Translations under genes and position numbers: made by a program
Assembly (NCBI GenBank): GCA_023386155.1
Contig: JAEWKH010000075.1
Location: 1-26,782 of the forward strand
DNA length: 26,782 bases
Reading direction: 5' to 3'
From: Pseudomonadota bacterium
GTDB lineage: Bacteria; Pseudomonadota; Alphaproteobacteria; Rhizobiales; Beijerinckiaceae
Part shown: in pieces, positions 25,722 to 26,782 of the stretch
Position numbering within the stretch: the first letter of the stretch is position 1
Layout of the letters: each line of letters starts with the position of its first letter
Notes under the pieces: model-generated
Told to the model about the DNA's origin: nothing
What the model saw: the letters and a program-made list of their open reading frames with translations, nothing else
The model's database searches: none

Positions 25722-26782
25722 ATGACTGCCTGCATCGTGGGCTGGGCCCATACCCCCTTCGGCAAGCTCGACACCGAGACCGTCGAGAGCCTGATCGTCC
25801 GCGTCGCCAACGAGGCGCTGGAGCATGCAGGGCTTGGGCCCGAGGACGTGGACGAGGTGGTGCTCGGCCACTTCAACGGCGGCTTCTCGGCTCAGGATTT
25901 CACCGCCTCCCTGGTCTTCCAGGCCAGTGACAGGTTCCGGTTCAAGCCGGCGACCCGGGTCGAGAATGCCTGCGCGACGGGCTCGGCCGCCGTTCACCAG
26001 GCGATCAAGACCATCGAGGCGCGACGCGCCAAGACCGTGCTGGTGGTCGGCGTGGAGCAGATGACGACGACGCCGGGGCCGGAGATCGGCAACATTCTCC
26101 TCAAGGCCTCCTACCTGCCGGAGGACGGCGGCACGCCGGGCGGTTTCGCCGGCGTGTTCGGCAAGATCGCCGGCACCTACTTCCAGCGCTACGGCGACCA
26201 GTCCGATGCGCTGGCGATGATCGCCGCCAAGAACCACAAGAACGGCGTCGACAATCCCTACGCCCAGATGCGCAAGGATCTGGGATTCGACTTCTGCCGC
26301 GCCGAGAGCGAAAAGAATCCTTACGTGGTAGGCCCCCTGAAGCGCACCGACTGCTCGCTCGTCTCCGACGGCGCCGCCGCGCTGGTCCTGGCCGATACCG
26401 AGACGGCGCTGCGGATGAAGCGCGCGGTGGCCTTCCGGGCCACGGCCCACGCGCAGGACTTCCTGCCCATGTCGAAGCGCGACATCGTCCAGTTCGAGGG
26501 CTGCGCGGAAGCCTGGCGGCGCGCCCTCGACCAGGCCGGCATCCAGCTGACGGACCTCTCCTTCGTCGAGACGCACGATTGCTTCACCATCGCGGAACTC
26601 ATCGAATACGAGGCGATGGGCCTGACCCCTCGCGGCCAGGGCGCGATTGCCGTTAAGGAAGGTTGGACCAACCGGGACGGCAAGCTGCCGGTGAACCCCT
26701 CGGGCGGCCTCAAGGCCAAGGGGCACCCCATCGGGGCCACCGGCGTGTCCATGCATGCGCTCTCCGCCATGCAGCTCTGCGA
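25722..26782 (+). CDS. SCP2-type thiolase / acetyl-CoA acetyltransferase, 3'-truncated by the window
   Basis: The first 353 residues of a thiolase-fold enzyme that forms or cleaves beta-ketoacyl-CoA; the reading frame is still open at the window edge and probably lacks about 30-40 residues. The acyl-accepting cysteine is C84 in ENACATGSAAV. H285 in THDCFT and H335 in KGHPIGATG fill the other catalytic positions. The HDCF form, with GGLKAKGHPIGATG, matches the sterol-carrier-protein-X (SCP2) thiolase branch rather than the biosynthetic PhaA or FadA branches. AGGAG lies six bases before the ATG. The true substrate is unknown; candidates include branched acyl-CoA oxidation. DUF35/OB-fold partners often sit beside such genes, but what follows is outside the window. 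Confidence 0.9.
   Translation, partial: MTACIVGWAHTPFGKLDTETVESLIVRVANEALEHAGLGPEDVDEVVLGHFNGGFSAQDFTASLVFQASDRFRFKPATRVENACATGSAAVHQAIKTIEARRAKTVLVVGVEQMTTTPGPEIGNILLKASYLPEDGGTPGGFAGVFGKIAGTYFQRYGDQSDALAMIAAKNHKNGVDNPYAQMRKDLGFDFCRAESEKNPYVVGPLKRTDCSLVSDGAAALVLADTETALRMKRAVAFRATAHAQDFLPMSKRDIVQFEGCAEAWRRALDQAGIQLTDLSFVETHDCFTIAELIEYEAMGLTPRGQGAIAVKEGWTNRDGKLPVNPSGGLKAKGHPIGATGVSMHALSAMQLC

Overview
The window looks like an ordinary chromosomal segment from a GC-rich alphaproteobacterium of the Hyphomicrobiales (Rhizobiales). The compact atpHAGDC operon close behind priA, a short PutA without an N-terminal DNA-binding domain next to a divergent Lrp-type regulator, and the style of the intergenic palindromic repeats fit the Methylobacteriaceae/Microvirga group. 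That placement is inference from gene content and order; no 16S or other marker is present.

Layout. 1-389: non-coding, with hairpins and an inverted pair of 42-bp repeats. 390-4889: xerC (-), an orphan SAM methyltransferase (+), priA (+) and a histidine phosphatase (+). 5102-10102: the F1 sector of ATP synthase (delta, alpha, gamma, beta, epsilon), with two strong hairpins between atpD and atpC and a terminator after atpC. 10142-10690: a 2'-5' RNA ligase-like 2H phosphoesterase whose C-terminal tail is encoded by a palindromic repeat. 10824-14497: putA (-) and a divergent Lrp/AsnC regulator, a probable proline catabolism pair. 14577-18548: terC (-) and a divergent NitT/TauT-type ABC importer (binding protein, ATPase, permease). 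Inverted copies of one repeat bound this block, and each copy supplies the flanking gene's TAG stop. 18696-20744 (-): a DMT exporter followed by a His-rich CobW GTPase. 20861-22261 (-): a D,D-carboxypeptidase. 22452-23354 (+): a second DMT transporter. 23428-24588 (+): a peroxiredoxin-like domain fused to a 2OG-Fe(II) oxygenase. 24576-25561 (-): a LOG-family phosphoribohydrolase overlapping a Nudix hydrolase. 25722 to the end (+): an SCP2-type thiolase cut by the window edge.

The genes are mostly housekeeping: energy conversion, replication restart, chromosome dimer resolution, proline use, cell-wall trimming and nucleotide clean-up. I see no CRISPR array, rRNA, tRNA, insertion sequence, prophage or defence island. 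The less ordinary signals are the palindromic repeats and their contacts with gene ends, intra-operon hairpins that may set subunit ratios, a peroxiredoxin-like domain without its catalytic cysteine fused to an oxygenase, and the LOG-Nudix overlap. None amounts to a clear new system.
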